Positions 14,905-22,189 of a stretch of DNA of 43,090 bases are shown piece by piece. This DNA comes from Micromonospora endophytica (lineage in GTDB: Bacteria; Actinomycetota; Actinomycetes; Mycobacteriales; Micromonosporaceae): positions 1 through 43,090 of the forward strand of contig NZ_POTX01000022.1 of assembly GCF_003236305.1 (NCBI RefSeq), read 5' to 3'. The notes under the pieces were generated by a model, which was not told where the DNA came from, did not search any database, and saw only the letters and a list, made by a program, of their open reading frames with translations. Within the stretch, counting starts at the first letter, position 1; each line of letters opens with the position of its first letter. The position numbers and the translations under genes were made by a program.

Positions 14905-15159
14905 GTTGCTCTTCAGATTCGGGACGTGCCGGAAGAAGTACGCGATGCCCTGGCCGCCCAGGCCAAGGCGCGCGGACAGTCACTCCAGGCGTACCTGCTG
15001 GAGCTGGTGGAGACCCAGGCCCGGCGACTGCGCAACACCGCAACCCTCGACCGCTTCGCCGGTCGATCGGACGGCACGCGGTCCCTGCCCGGGGAGAGTG
15101 CCTCGGAGCTGAACGACCAGCGGGAGCGGGGCGGCGGACCGTGGGGAAGTGCCGCGTGA
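14902..15159 (+). CDS. vapB: FitA/VapB-type ribbon-helix-helix antitoxin
   Basis: The protein has 85 aa, ATG 14902; an in-frame ATG at 14887 is an alternative. No ribosome binding site precedes either, which fits a leaderless transcript. The N-terminus MVALQIRDVPEEVRDALAAQ, then ARGQSLQAYLLELVETQA, is the FitA-type RHH fold that binds operator DNA. The C-terminal tail (LPGESASELNDQRERGGGPW) is the expected toxin-binding part. It overlaps the PIN toxin gene by four bases (GTGA). Autoregulation through the palindrome over its start is likely. Confidence 0.88.
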   Translation: MVALQIRDVPEEVRDALAAQAKARGQSLQAYLLELVETQARRLRNTATLDRFAGRSDGTRSLPGESASELNDQRERGGGPWGSAA

Positions 15160-15557
15160 TCGTCGTGGACGCGTCGGTTCTGGCCGATGCCCTGGTCGAC
15201 GACGGGCCGGTCGGCGACGCGGCGCGGGCGGAACTGACCCGAGATCCGCACTGGGCCGCGCCCGGGCATCTTCTGGTCGAGGTCATGTCGGTGATCGGAG
15301 GCAAGGTTCTCGGTGGGAAGCTCGGCCTCGCCCGGGCTCAGGAGGCGATCGACACCCTTTCCTCCTTCGTCATCGACGAGGTTGGTGTCGCGCAGCTACT
15401 TGACCGGATGTGGCAGTTACGGACCAATATCACGGCGTACGACGCGGCGTACGTCGCGACGGCGGAGTTGATGGCCTGCCCACTCGTGACCGGTGACGGT
15501 CGGCTCGCCAAGGCCAGCGGCGTCCGCTGTGAGATCCGACTGCTCGCGGCGTCCTGA
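15156..15557 (+). CDS. vapC: PIN-domain toxin (VapC/FitB-like)
   Basis: The protein has 133 aa, GTG 15156 overlapping the antitoxin stop. The PIN metal site is complete by eye: Asp in IVVDASVLADAL near the start, Glu in HLLVEVMSVI, Asp in AYDAAYVATAE and Asp in LVTGDGRLAKA. VapC toxins are Mg-dependent ribonucleases that cut initiator tRNA, other tRNAs or rRNA; the target here is unknown. Length is typical. Not truncated. Confidence 0.9.
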   Translation: MIVVDASVLADALVDDGPVGDAARAELTRDPHWAAPGHLLVEVMSVIGGKVLGGKLGLARAQEAIDTLSSFVIDEVGVAQLLDRMWQLRTNITAYDAAYVATAELMACPLVTGDGRLAKASGVRCEIRLLAAS

Positions 15558-15590
15558 CGGTCGCTGACCCTCCTGATCACAGCTCGGTGG

Positions 15591-16115
15591 CTACCGGCAC
15601 ATCGAGTCGATCAGTTCGTCGAAGCCGGGGAACTCTTGCCGCGCTGCGGAGATGACGTCACCCGCCGACTGGCGGTGTGCCGGTGCCCAGCGTTCGGCGA
15701 TCTCGATGAGGCGAGCCTCCGGACGCGGCTCATGTTCGTGGTCGGGGTACTCGGTGGCCTCGCAGGGACCGCAGCCGTCGGCGAGCAGCCAGAGATAGGC
15801 CCACAGGTCCCGCGCCACGACACTCCGCTGACCTTCTGAACCAAGGAACGCCACCGGCTGCTGCTCGATCGGCTCGCCGGGACGCACCAGCCAGAAGGCG
15901 GCGAGGCCGCCCGTGCCGTCCTGCCCGAAGACCCGGAACTCGGAGCCGTCAAGCTCCGCGTTCCCCGTCCAGGCCCGCCACCACTCGGCGGTCTCAGCGG
16001 CGTCCAGGAAGTGCCGGTACGGCTCGAAGTCGACGCCGGCACCATCCCGGTAGTCGAAGCCGACCTGATGAGCTTCGGAGAGCGGAGTCGGCAGGGTACG
16101 ACGATCATCTTCCAC
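15591..16115 (-). CDS. SUKH (SMI1/KNR4)-like protein, immunity-type
   Basis: The protein has 174 aa, ATG 16115. Visible features are FRVFGQDGTGGLAAFWLV, VAFLGSEGQRSVVARDLWAY, LWLLADG and FDELI near the end, the alternating strand/helix pattern and small acidic composition of the SMI1/KNR4 (SUKH) superfamily. Bacterial members often serve as immunity proteins against polymorphic toxins. No toxin gene is adjacent. It stands convergent with vapC and next to a region of gene fragments, which fits an orphan immunity gene on an island. The family call is from general resemblance. Confidence 0.65.
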   Translation of the reverse strand: MEDDRRTLPTPLSEAHQVGFDYRDGAGVDFEPYRHFLDAAETAEWWRAWTGNAELDGSEFRVFGQDGTGGLAAFWLVRPGEPIEQQPVAFLGSEGQRSVVARDLWAYLWLLADGCGPCEATEYPDHEHEPRPEARLIEIAERWAPAHRQSAGDVISAARQEFPGFDELIDSMCR

Positions 16116-16160
16116 GGCAGCACCCTAGCGAGGAGGACCGACGCGAATTGAATCGCAACG
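16116..16160. other. Upstream region of the SUKH gene
   Basis: Short non-coding stretch carrying the SUKH ribosome binding site on the minus strand (CTAGGGTGCTG). No other element. Confidence 0.3.
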
Positions 16161-16205
16161 TCACCCCCGTGCCGCGCGGGCCAGCACCTCCTCGGCGGTG
16201 AGCGG
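16161..16205 (-). pseudogene. C-terminal remnant of a HerA-like ATPase gene
   Basis: The minus strand reads PLTAEEVLARAARG then stop, nearly the same as the C-terminus of the intact ATPase at 17238 (PLTAEEVLARAAQRG). Bases 16169-16205 match 17249-17285 with one mismatch in 37. The rest of the gene is absent, so this is a fragment left by duplication or insertion. Confidence 0.7.
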
Positions 16206-16296
16206 CACGAGTTGCGGTATGTCGGGCTGTCCGGGCCCGCTGAGGCCGCGAGTTGCGGCATCTCGTGCGCCCACCCACGAGTTGCGGCATCTCGTG
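16206..16296. repeat. Three short repeats GAGTTGCGGCATCTCGTG
   Basis: Copies at 16209-16225 (degenerate), 16250-16267 and 16276-16296. The last is a palindrome, CACGAG-N9-CTCGTG. On the minus strand they would read (H)EMPQL in place. They sit between the ATPase remnant and the yoeB fragment and mark a rearranged junction. Confidence 0.5.
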
Positions 16297-16360
16297 GGCA
16301 GAGCCGACCGCCCCTATTGCCGGTCGCCCTAAGCGGACTTCGAGCCACCCGGTTGGCATC

Positions 16361-16440
16361 GGGGCGAGTTGTCCGGCTTCTGGTCCCGCCGGATCGACCG
16401 CGAACACCGGCTGGTGTGCCGAATCACCAAGGACGACGTT
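16361..16440 (+). pseudogene. yoeB fragment, 80 bp
   Basis: These 80 bases match 6851-6930 of yoeB at 77 positions, covering codons for [14 protein letters not shown] to TKDDV. Start, 5' half and the catalytic C-terminus are missing. A degraded or transferred piece of a second yefM-yoeB module. Confidence 0.9.
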
Positions 16441-16518
16441 TTCACACTGAGATCACGCTTCTCATGACCATCGCTCCTTCATGCCAAGACCGGTCCTGGC
16501 GGTGGTCGCCCCGCCTGA
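16441..16518. other. Gap between yoeB fragment and vapC
   Basis: No gene. The last bases (from 16505) belong to the segment that is repeated, with 85 percent identity, at 26386. Confidence 0.4.
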
Positions 16519-16893
16519 TCACACCTTGAAGACGTCCACGTCGTACAGCGCTGCCGATGCGTCTCGGGTGGCCAGGGTCAGATTCTCGGTGATCGCCTGT
16601 GCCACGAGCATGCGGTCGAAGGGATCGCGGTGGTAGGGCGGCAGGTGGCCGGCAGCGATGGCGTGGGCATGGGTCACCGGGAGTTCACGGAAGCCCATGT
16701 CCCGCACCTGCTCGGCAAGGTCAGCGGGTCCGGCAAGCTTCCCTACGCTCTGCTTGATGGTGATCTCCCACAGGCTGACCGGGGAGAGGAAAATGTCCGG
16801 ATCGTGGCGCAGTTGGTCAAGGAACTCAGCGTCGAGGGTGGCATCGCCGGTGATGGCCCAGAGCGCGACATGGGTGTCCAGCAGCAGGGTCAT
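16519..16893 (-). CDS. vapC: PIN-domain toxin VapC
   Basis: The protein has 124 aa, start overlapping the antitoxin stop (ATGA at 16890-16893). It shows LLLDTHVALW with the first metal Asp, SPVSLWEITIKQSVGKL with the conserved Glu, DPFDRMLVAQA and LATRDASAALYD with the later acids. This is the 'LDTHVALW' subgroup of PIN toxins, often paired with Phd-like antitoxins as here. RNase activity is expected, target unknown. A copy of its last 80 bases plus 3' flank lies at 26386-26480. The module sits between two direct copies of the ATPase gene's 3' end. Confidence 0.92.
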   Translation of the reverse strand: MTLLLDTHVALWAITGDATLDAEFLDQLRHDPDIFLSPVSLWEITIKQSVGKLAGPADLAEQVRDMGFRELPVTHAHAIAAGHLPPYHRDPFDRMLVAQAITENLTLATRDASAALYDVDVFKV

Positions 16894-17147
16894 GCGCCGA
16901 TGCCGAAGTCATTGGCGATCTCGGCGTTGGTCTGTGGGGAGTCCCAGTCGCCGGAGAGGTCCACTTGCCCGGCGAGGGAACCCACTGCGGTGCGGTTGGC
17001 CCGGCGCACCAGTGGTACCACCTTCGCCACCGGGGTACCCGCCCGGTCGATGATGATCTCTTCGCCGCGTTCCACTCGTTCGATGATGCGCGACAGATGG
17101 GTCTTGGCATCGTGCATGTTGTAATGCACAGCTTCAGCCGACATCAT
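16890..17147 (-). CDS. vapB: Phd-type antitoxin VapB
   Basis: The protein has 85 aa, start ATG 17147 (or 17144, adjacent ATG) behind GAGGAGGTCG, a near-ideal site. The N-terminal fold HYNMHDAKTHLSRIIERVER, then EEIIIDRAGTPVAKVVPLVR, is Phd/YefM DNA-binding. The C-terminal tail, GDWDSPQTNAEIANDFGIGA, binds the PIN toxin. Overlaps vapC by four bases. The palindrome GCTAA-N4-TTAGC at 17164-17177 is the expected operator. Confidence 0.92.
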   Translation of the reverse strand: MMSAEAVHYNMHDAKTHLSRIIERVERGEEIIIDRAGTPVAKVVPLVRRANRTAVGSLAGQVDLSGDWDSPQTNAEIANDFGIGA

Positions 17148-17163
17148 TCGACCTCCTCGTTTA

Positions 17164-17177
17164 GCTAACAGCTTAGC
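17164..17177 (-). promoter_or_regulatory. vapBC operator (GCTAA-N4-TTAGC)
   Basis: A perfect 5-bp inverted repeat that overlaps the promoter region and ends 16 bases before the antitoxin start. AT-rich compared with its surroundings. Confidence 0.55.
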
Positions 17178-17237
17178 CAACTCGACCCGCTGCCGTCCCG
17201 GTACGCTCCGATGAGCTGGGCGAACGCATGCGTGCGG

Positions 17238-20200
17238 CTACCCGCGCTGTGCCGCGCGGGCCAGCACCTCCTCGGCGGTCAGCGGACTGCGCGGGTGGTG
17301 GGTCAGCGACAGCGGGGTTCTGACCTTCCGGGGCGCGGCGCCTTCGGCGGCGAGGTAGAACTCGCCGACGGTCAGCCGGGAGATGTCCGGCACGTCGCCG
17401 CCCTTGGCCCGGGCCATCTCGCGGGCCGCCTCGATCTGGATCGGGCTGTTCATCAGGCCGTAGAGCTGCGTCGCCGCGTTGCCGGGGATGCGGTTGTGCA
17501 GCCCCTTCGGCGCCTGCGTCGCGAAGATCAGTCCGAGGCCGTACTTGCGGGCCTGGGCGGCCAGCGCCAGGGTGCTCTGCGTGCAGGCCGTCATCGCGCC
17601 CGACGGGGCGAAGGTCTGCGCCTCGTCCATCACCAGCAGTCCCAGCAACGGCCGGTCGCCCGCCGGGTTCTTCTTGATCCAGGCGAAGAGCGCCATCTGG
17701 AGCTGGTTGACGAAGCTCTGGCGTACGTCGTCGGAGGGCAGGCCGATCAGGCTGATGACCGAGATCCGGGCCCGCTTGCCCGGCTCGGGGGTGAGCAGGA
17801 TCCCGGGGTCCATCGGCGTGCCCTCGCCACCGAAGAGCGGGTCGTTCACCATGGCGGCGGTCAACGTCTGCGCCAGGCTGAGACCGATCTTGTCGGCGTC
17901 GTCCAGGTCGATGATGCCGTCCGGCAGGTCGGCGAGCGTGTCGATCAGGCCCTTCAACCGCGTCCCGCCACGGCGGCCGTAGTGCTCGACGGCCTTGCGC
18001 AGCACCGCCAGCCCCAGGTGGGCCCGGCTGGCCCGGCCGGTGACCATGGCCCGGGGCGCGAGCGACGCCACGGCCGCCTCCACCGCCTCGGCGAACTCGT
18101 CCGGGTCGTCACGCACGCTTGTGAAGTCGGGCAATGGCTGGAAACTCAGCGGGCGGCCCGCCGTCCGCCGGGGCGTCCAGACCACGACGTCGGTGTGGGC
18201 CAGGTAGTCCTGTGCCTTGGCCGCGTCGCCCGGTCGCCACTGGGTGGGCGCGGTGGGCCAGCTTTCGCCGAGCCGGGCCAGGTCGTTGTTGGGGTCGAGG
18301 ACGATCGCGGAGACCCCCTGCACCGCGCACTCCTCCACGATCCGGCGGATCAGCACCGTCTTGCCGGAACCCGAGCCGGCGAAGATCGTGGTGTGCTTGC
18401 GGAGCGTCTCGAGCGCCAACGCGGCCGGCTTGTCGTCGTCGTACCCGTACCCGATCACCAACGCCGGCTCGGTCGGGCCGGCGGCTGCCGGGGCCGGGGG
18501 AGGCGGGCCACCGGCCGACGTCCAGCCGTCGACGTCGGCCAACGCGTGCTGGAGGAACTTGAGGTCCCGGGTCGGCCGGCGTGCGACCAGCCACCCCTGA
18601 AGGTCCATCGTGGCTTCGGCGAGCATCACCCGCAGCGCGGAGAGAATCCGCAGGTCCTCGTCGTCGAGGCCGATGGTCTGCCCACCGGCCTCGGTGAACG
18701 TACCGACGGCCCGTTGGGTGGCCGCGCTGCTGGACCATTCGCGATTGCGCAACAGGAACAGCTTGCGTCTGGTCAGGCCGGTGGTGAGCGCGGAGGCCAC
18801 ACATGCCTTGCGGAGCCGGGCCAGCGCCGCGTTGCCGTGGTGGTCGTCGCTTATCGCCCGGAAACACCAGTGCACCTGGTCCTCGGTGTGTTCGTCGAGG
18901 GTCAGGCGGAGCCGGGCGTGCAGCGGCGGGTCGGTGCTCGGTGGCGGGTCGACGCTGAACGCTTCCCCGGCGTCGCCACGTTCCAGGATCCAGGCGGTGA
19001 GCCCGGCGCTGAGCAGGGCCGGCATCAGCTCGTCCTCGGACGCCCGCCGCAGCGGGCCGGTGCTGTCGGCGCTGCTCCTCAGCTCGGCGAAGCGGGCGTC
19101 GTACTGTGCCATCTCCGCGCTGCTGGTGGCGATCGGGGCCGGCAGCGGCGCGCGGGGCTCCGCGGCCGGTGGTCCGCCGAGACTCACCAGCTCCCGGAGG
19201 TCGTCGTCGGCGATGCAGGCGCGGATGTGCTTGTCGATCTCGATGAGCAACTGACGCGGCGTGAAATCTTCTGCCCCGGCGAAGGCACGCGGGGACACCG
19301 GCCAGGACGGGTACGGCGGGGTGAATCCGATCTCCTGGTAGCGGAGGGTGAACCGCTTCTCGATGATCGCCCGACCGAGTTCCGCGTCGTCGATCCGGCG
19401 CAGCATCGGCGTCTCCCGGAACCGGTCGGCGACGGTGTCGGCGGCGGTGGATTTGATGATCGTCCACGAGTTGGGGATGCAGGCGAGGAGGGTGAGCGTC
19501 CGTCGGGTGCTCTGCCGCAGCGACATCAACCCGTCCGCCATCCGGGCCAGCATCAGCGCCTGTTCCGGGCTCATCGCGGCGGCGCCCACCACGGTGGGGT
19601 CGCCCTGGATCGCCAACTGGGCGACAAGCGTGTCGACCTGGTCGATCGCCACCACCGACGGGCCGGTGAGGGCCAGCAGCCAGGAGAGGTCCTGCACGAT
19701 CTGCTGGGCGGAACGCGGCACGCGGCGCATGCCCCAGGCCGCGCGTTCACCCGCAACCACCTCCGTCCCGGAGAGGAAGTAGTTCTCCGCGAGGTCGCGG
19801 TGGCCGAGGTCCTCGGAGGCGCTCAGCGCCAGCGCCCGGGCGGTCTCCTGGCACATCCGGGCGGCGTGCCTGTCGAAGTCGCCGAGTCCGTTCAGGAAGG
19901 CGTCGAGCGCCGGCCGGGTCAGCTCGGTCTCGCCCATCACCGCCCGGCGGGCCGTCCGAGGTGCGCCCACCAGCGCCGACAACCGCTGCAACAGCAGGGT
20001 GAGCTGTGTCTGCGGGCCACCGGGCACCGGCCGAGCCAGGCCCTCCAACATCGCAGCCAGCACGCTGTCCCAGAAGGTGCCGGTGTCGAGCAGGCTCACC
20101 AGGAAGAAGTAGCCGCCCTGTTGCTGCACCTGCTGCCGGACCCAGCCCAGCAGGTGGGTCTTGCCGGACCCGCGCCGGCCCTGAATCACCAGGCCGAGCG

Positions 20201-20369
20201 GGCTGCCGGCGGTGCTCGACGCGGCCTCGGCCACACCGGCGAGCACCTCCCGGAGCACCGGGGCGTGCAGGCCCTCGATGTGGAACGGCAGTGGTCGCCA
20301 CACGTCGTCCGGTACCGGTGCCCAGTTGAACCGCAGTGCCGCGAGGGCGGCGCGTTCCGCCTCGTTCAT
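17238..20369 (-). CDS. Two-ATPase HerA/FtsK-like protein (candidate defence translocase)
   Basis: The protein has 1043 aa from ATG 20369, or GTG 20372, which overlaps the preceding stop. Residue numbers here use the GTG. The N-terminal AAA-type module has Walker A GRRGSGKT (65-72), Walker B VVAIDQVD (Asp244) and a sensor-like stretch LTLLACIPNS. The C-terminal HerA/FtsK-like (DUF87) module has FAGSGSGKTVLIRRI (Lys671), LDPNND, Walker B LLVMDEAQTF (Asp916), GLIFATQAPKG and a glutamine/arginine-rich C-terminus. HerA-type motors move DNA and in defence operons act with nucleases. It is the last gene of an operon with a winged-helix protein and a nuclease, with overlaps of 1-4 and 14 bases. Its 3' end is duplicated at 16169-16205. 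No transmembrane segment, so not an FtsK cell-division protein. Confidence 0.9.
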   Translation of the reverse strand: MNEAERAALAALRFNWAPVPDDVWRPLPFHIEGLHAPVLREVLAGVAEAASSTAGSPLGLVIQGRRGSGKTHLLGWVRQQVQQQGGYFFLVSLLDTGTFWDSVLAAMLEGLARPVPGGPQTQLTLLLQRLSALVGAPRTARRAVMGETELTRPALDAFLNGLGDFDRHAARMCQETARALALSASEDLGHRDLAENYFLSGTEVVAGERAAWGMRRVPRSAQQIVQDLSWLLALTGPSVVAIDQVDTLVAQLAIQGDPTVVGAAAMSPEQALMLARMADGLMSLRQSTRRTLTLLACIPNSWTIIKSTAADTVADRFRETPMLRRIDDAELGRAIIEKRFTLRYQEIGFTPPYPSWPVSPRAFAGAEDFTPRQLLIEIDKHIRACIADDDLRELVSLGGPPAAEPRAPLPAPIATSSAEMAQYDARFAELRSSADSTGPLRRASEDELMPALLSAGLTAWILERGDAGEAFSVDPPPSTDPPLHARLRLTLDEHTEDQVHWCFRAISDDHHGNAALARLRKACVASALTTGLTRRKLFLLRNREWSSSAATQRAVGTFTEAGGQTIGLDDEDLRILSALRVMLAEATMDLQGWLVARRPTRDLKFLQHALADVDGWTSAGGPPPPAPAAAGPTEPALVIGYGYDDDKPAALALETLRKHTTIFAGSGSGKTVLIRRIVEECAVQGVSAIVLDPNNDLARLGESWPTAPTQWRPGDAAKAQDYLAHTDVVVWTPRRTAGRPLSFQPLPDFTSVRDDPDEFAEAVEAAVASLAPRAMVTGRASRAHLGLAVLRKAVEHYGRRGGTRLKGLIDTLADLPDGIIDLDDADKIGLSLAQTLTAAMVNDPLFGGEGTPMDPGILLTPEPGKRARISVISLIGLPSDDVRQSFVNQLQMALFAWIKKNPAGDRPLLGLLVMDEAQTFAPSGAMTACTQSTLALAAQARKYGLGLIFATQAPKGLHNRIPGNAATQLYGLMNSPIQIEAAREMARAKGGDVPDISRLTVGEFYLAAEGAAPRKVRTPLSLTHHPRSPLTAEEVLARAAQRG
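17249..17285. repeat. Direct repeat, right copy (ATPase 3' end)
   Basis: Thirty-seven bases at the 3' end of the ATPase gene that match 16169-16205 with one mismatch, in direct orientation. The two copies bracket 1.1 kb with the yoeB fragment and vapBC. Confidence 0.7.
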
Positions 20370-21022
20370 CACACGCCGATCGCCAGCAGATGGTTCTCCT
20401 GTCCACCGAGGTGCAGGGCGGCCTTGATGTCCGCCTCGGTGAGCGTCTTCTGGTTCGACTCCGGGGTGAGGTGCACGCCGTCGGAGCGGCTGAGCTGCCG
20501 CAGCGCGTCGTCCAGCTCCTCCCGGGGCAGGTCGGCGAAGAACGGGCGCAGCCGGCGCAGGCTCACCCAGGCCCCGGGCTCGGCCGCGAGCGCGTGGTAG
20601 GCGCTGACCACGCGCGCCGGCAGCGACCCGGCCGGTGCGGAGGGCGTGGCGGTGGCTGGTGCGCGTACGTCGCTCAACGCGAAGAGTTCGGTGAGCGTGG
20701 CGCAGCCGCTGCGGGCGAGCACCCGCTCCCGCAGGCTGTTCTGTAGGGCGGTCAACGCCGCGCCGAGCGCCGCCGCGCCACGGAGCGTGAAATCAAGGTC
20801 GTGCTGCACCCGTACCCAGCCCTTGTCGTCAAGTTGCAGGGCGTACGTGGATCCGCTCTTGCGGGCCGCCACGTAGTGCAGGCGGGTGAGCTTGTCGCGC
20901 TGGGGCTTGCGCACGTCAAGGCCGTACCGGTCGCGCAGTTCGGTGTTCAGCACCTCCCGCGCCTCGGCCATCAGCACGACGAGGATCGCGCTCTCCGATG
21001 CAGTCAGGTCATCGCCAGCCAT
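20369..21022 (-). CDS. Tandem winged-helix partner protein
   Basis: The protein has 217 aa, ATG 21022 with GGAAGGA upstream. The first part, SESAILVVLMAEAREVLNTE, then YGLDVRKPQRDKLTRLHYV and STYALQLDDKGW, has helix-turn-helix and wing order. The second part, VVSAYHALAAEPGAWVSLRR, then LPREELDDALRQLSRSDGV, looks like another winged helix. Between is an Ala/Leu helical linker (LGAALTALQNSLRERVLARS). It overlaps the nuclease gene by 14 bases and the ATPase gene by 1-4, so the three are made together. A DNA-binding or bridging subunit is likely. No known family name comes to mind. Tandem wHTH partners accompany motors in other defence systems, which is an analogy only. Confidence 0.7.
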   Translation of the reverse strand: MAGDDLTASESAILVVLMAEAREVLNTELRDRYGLDVRKPQRDKLTRLHYVAARKSGSTYALQLDDKGWVRVQHDLDFTLRGAAALGAALTALQNSLRERVLARSGCATLTELFALSDVRAPATATPSAPAGSLPARVVSAYHALAAEPGAWVSLRRLRPFFADLPREELDDALRQLSRSDGVHLTPESNQKTLTEADIKAALHLGGQENHLLAIGV

Positions 21023-22010
21023 GAAGGCGTCCTTCCGCTATGTCTCGGCGGCGGTTCCGCAGACAGGCACCGATCTGCTGAACCACGGCGCCGACGTCGT
21101 GGGTTACCCGGGCGTTGGTGAAACGCAGGACGACGTGTCCGTCCAGTTGCAGTTGGACGTCGCGCTGCCGGTCGGCCTCGAAGCGGTCCGGGCGGCAGTG
21201 CTCGGGACCGTCGATCTCCACCACGCACCGTTCGTCCGGCCACAGTAGATCGAGCCGTACCGGCGTGGCCAAGGGATGGGACTGGTAGCTCTGGTTCCAC
21301 ATCCGCCCGGCCGACCAGCTCACGGCGGCGAGCGCCGCCTCCAGCCGCTGCTCGACGGCGCTCGCCGGATGAGGCTTCCCGATCACCGCAGGTGCCGGGG
21401 CAGGCACGGAAGGTGCGGGCAGGTCGATCCGGGCGACCGGAACTCCCTCCAGCCGCGCCGCGCCGGTTCCGGTCAGCCAGACCGCCGGGCCGCCATGGTG
21501 TACGAGCCACGCGGCGCCCGCCGCGACCACGGCACCGTCGGCCTGGGTCGGTTCGACGAGCAGCACCACCTTGCGGCGGCCGAACGCGTCGGCGACGAGG
21601 CGCGCCAGCGCGGCCGCCCGGACACGCAACGGCAGGGTGGTGGTGGCGGTGGTCCGTCGTGCGGTCACCGCGAAGGTGGCCAGGTCCGGCAGGAAGGAAC
21701 CCGGGTAGCGGTCGCGGCGGGCGAGGGCGGTGGCGGCGAGCCGGATCGCGGCCAGGCCGGCGGTGTCGGGGCGGACCTCCTCCGCCGCTTCCGGCAGCCA
21801 CGCCGGCAGGAGTTCGACAGCTACCTGTTCGAGCCGGTTCACCGCGGCGTGCGCGAACTCCGCCGGCATCGCATGGCGTACGACCGGATGATGCACCACG
21901 GCGGCCAGTTCCCCCTGGTCGCGGGCGATCAGCATGGCCAACGCGTCGGTAGGTGCCTCAGGCAGTGCGACGACCCGATCCGCCGGCACGTCTGCGAGTT
22001 TCCGGCTCAT
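21009..22010 (-). CDS. PD-(D/E)XK nuclease, DUF559 (Vsr-like) C-terminus
   Basis: The protein has 333 aa, starting here at ATG 22010 (MSRKLADVPADRVV); upstream in-frame ATGs at 22034 and 22115 are possible. Residues about 220-320 show the restriction-endonuclease fold of DUF559/Vsr proteins: AVEQRLEAAL, PVRLDLLWPD with the first acid, ERCVVEIDGPEH with E-x-D, and LQLDGHVVLRFTN. The N-terminal 200 residues are Ala/Leu-rich helices of unknown role and a nucleotide-free Rossmann-like run (RKVVLLVEPTQADG). Start of the three-gene operon. By family it should cleave DNA, with specificity perhaps given by the wHTH and motor proteins. Confidence 0.82.
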   Translation of the reverse strand: MSRKLADVPADRVVALPEAPTDALAMLIARDQGELAAVVHHPVVRHAMPAEFAHAAVNRLEQVAVELLPAWLPEAAEEVRPDTAGLAAIRLAATALARRDRYPGSFLPDLATFAVTARRTTATTTLPLRVRAAALARLVADAFGRRKVVLLVEPTQADGAVVAAGAAWLVHHGGPAVWLTGTGAARLEGVPVARIDLPAPSVPAPAPAVIGKPHPASAVEQRLEAALAAVSWSAGRMWNQSYQSHPLATPVRLDLLWPDERCVVEIDGPEHCRPDRFEADRQRDVQLQLDGHVVLRFTNARVTHDVGAVVQQIGACLRNRRRDIAEGRLHGWR

Positions 22011-22189
22011 GCGGCCGCGACACCCCTCCCCCATCGGCCGTGGACGTTGCCGCACAGGCTCGCCGGGCACCAGTGCAGAGTCGCGTTTCGGACCGTACGC
22101 GAATGTCTTGCACACTCAGGCGGCCGCGTCGCACGTTTGAGTACGTACCACTCAGGACGTGCACCCGACGGGTCCCTAGGTTCGCCCTC

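Noticed and set aside
16206..16296. CRISPR array
   Set aside because: Only three unequal short repeats, spacing irregular and no cas gene; more likely a recombination scar. No CRISPR array was seen elsewhere in the window.
17211..20600. Plus-strand open frame of 1129 codons antisense to the ATPase gene
   Set aside because: Low-complexity Arg/Gly/His composition with no domain, whereas the minus strand has two Walker A/B sets and translational coupling.
22011..22115. Longer start of the nuclease at 22115 or 22034
   Set aside because: No ribosome binding site before either and poor similarity of the added residues to a folded N-terminus; kept only as an alternative.
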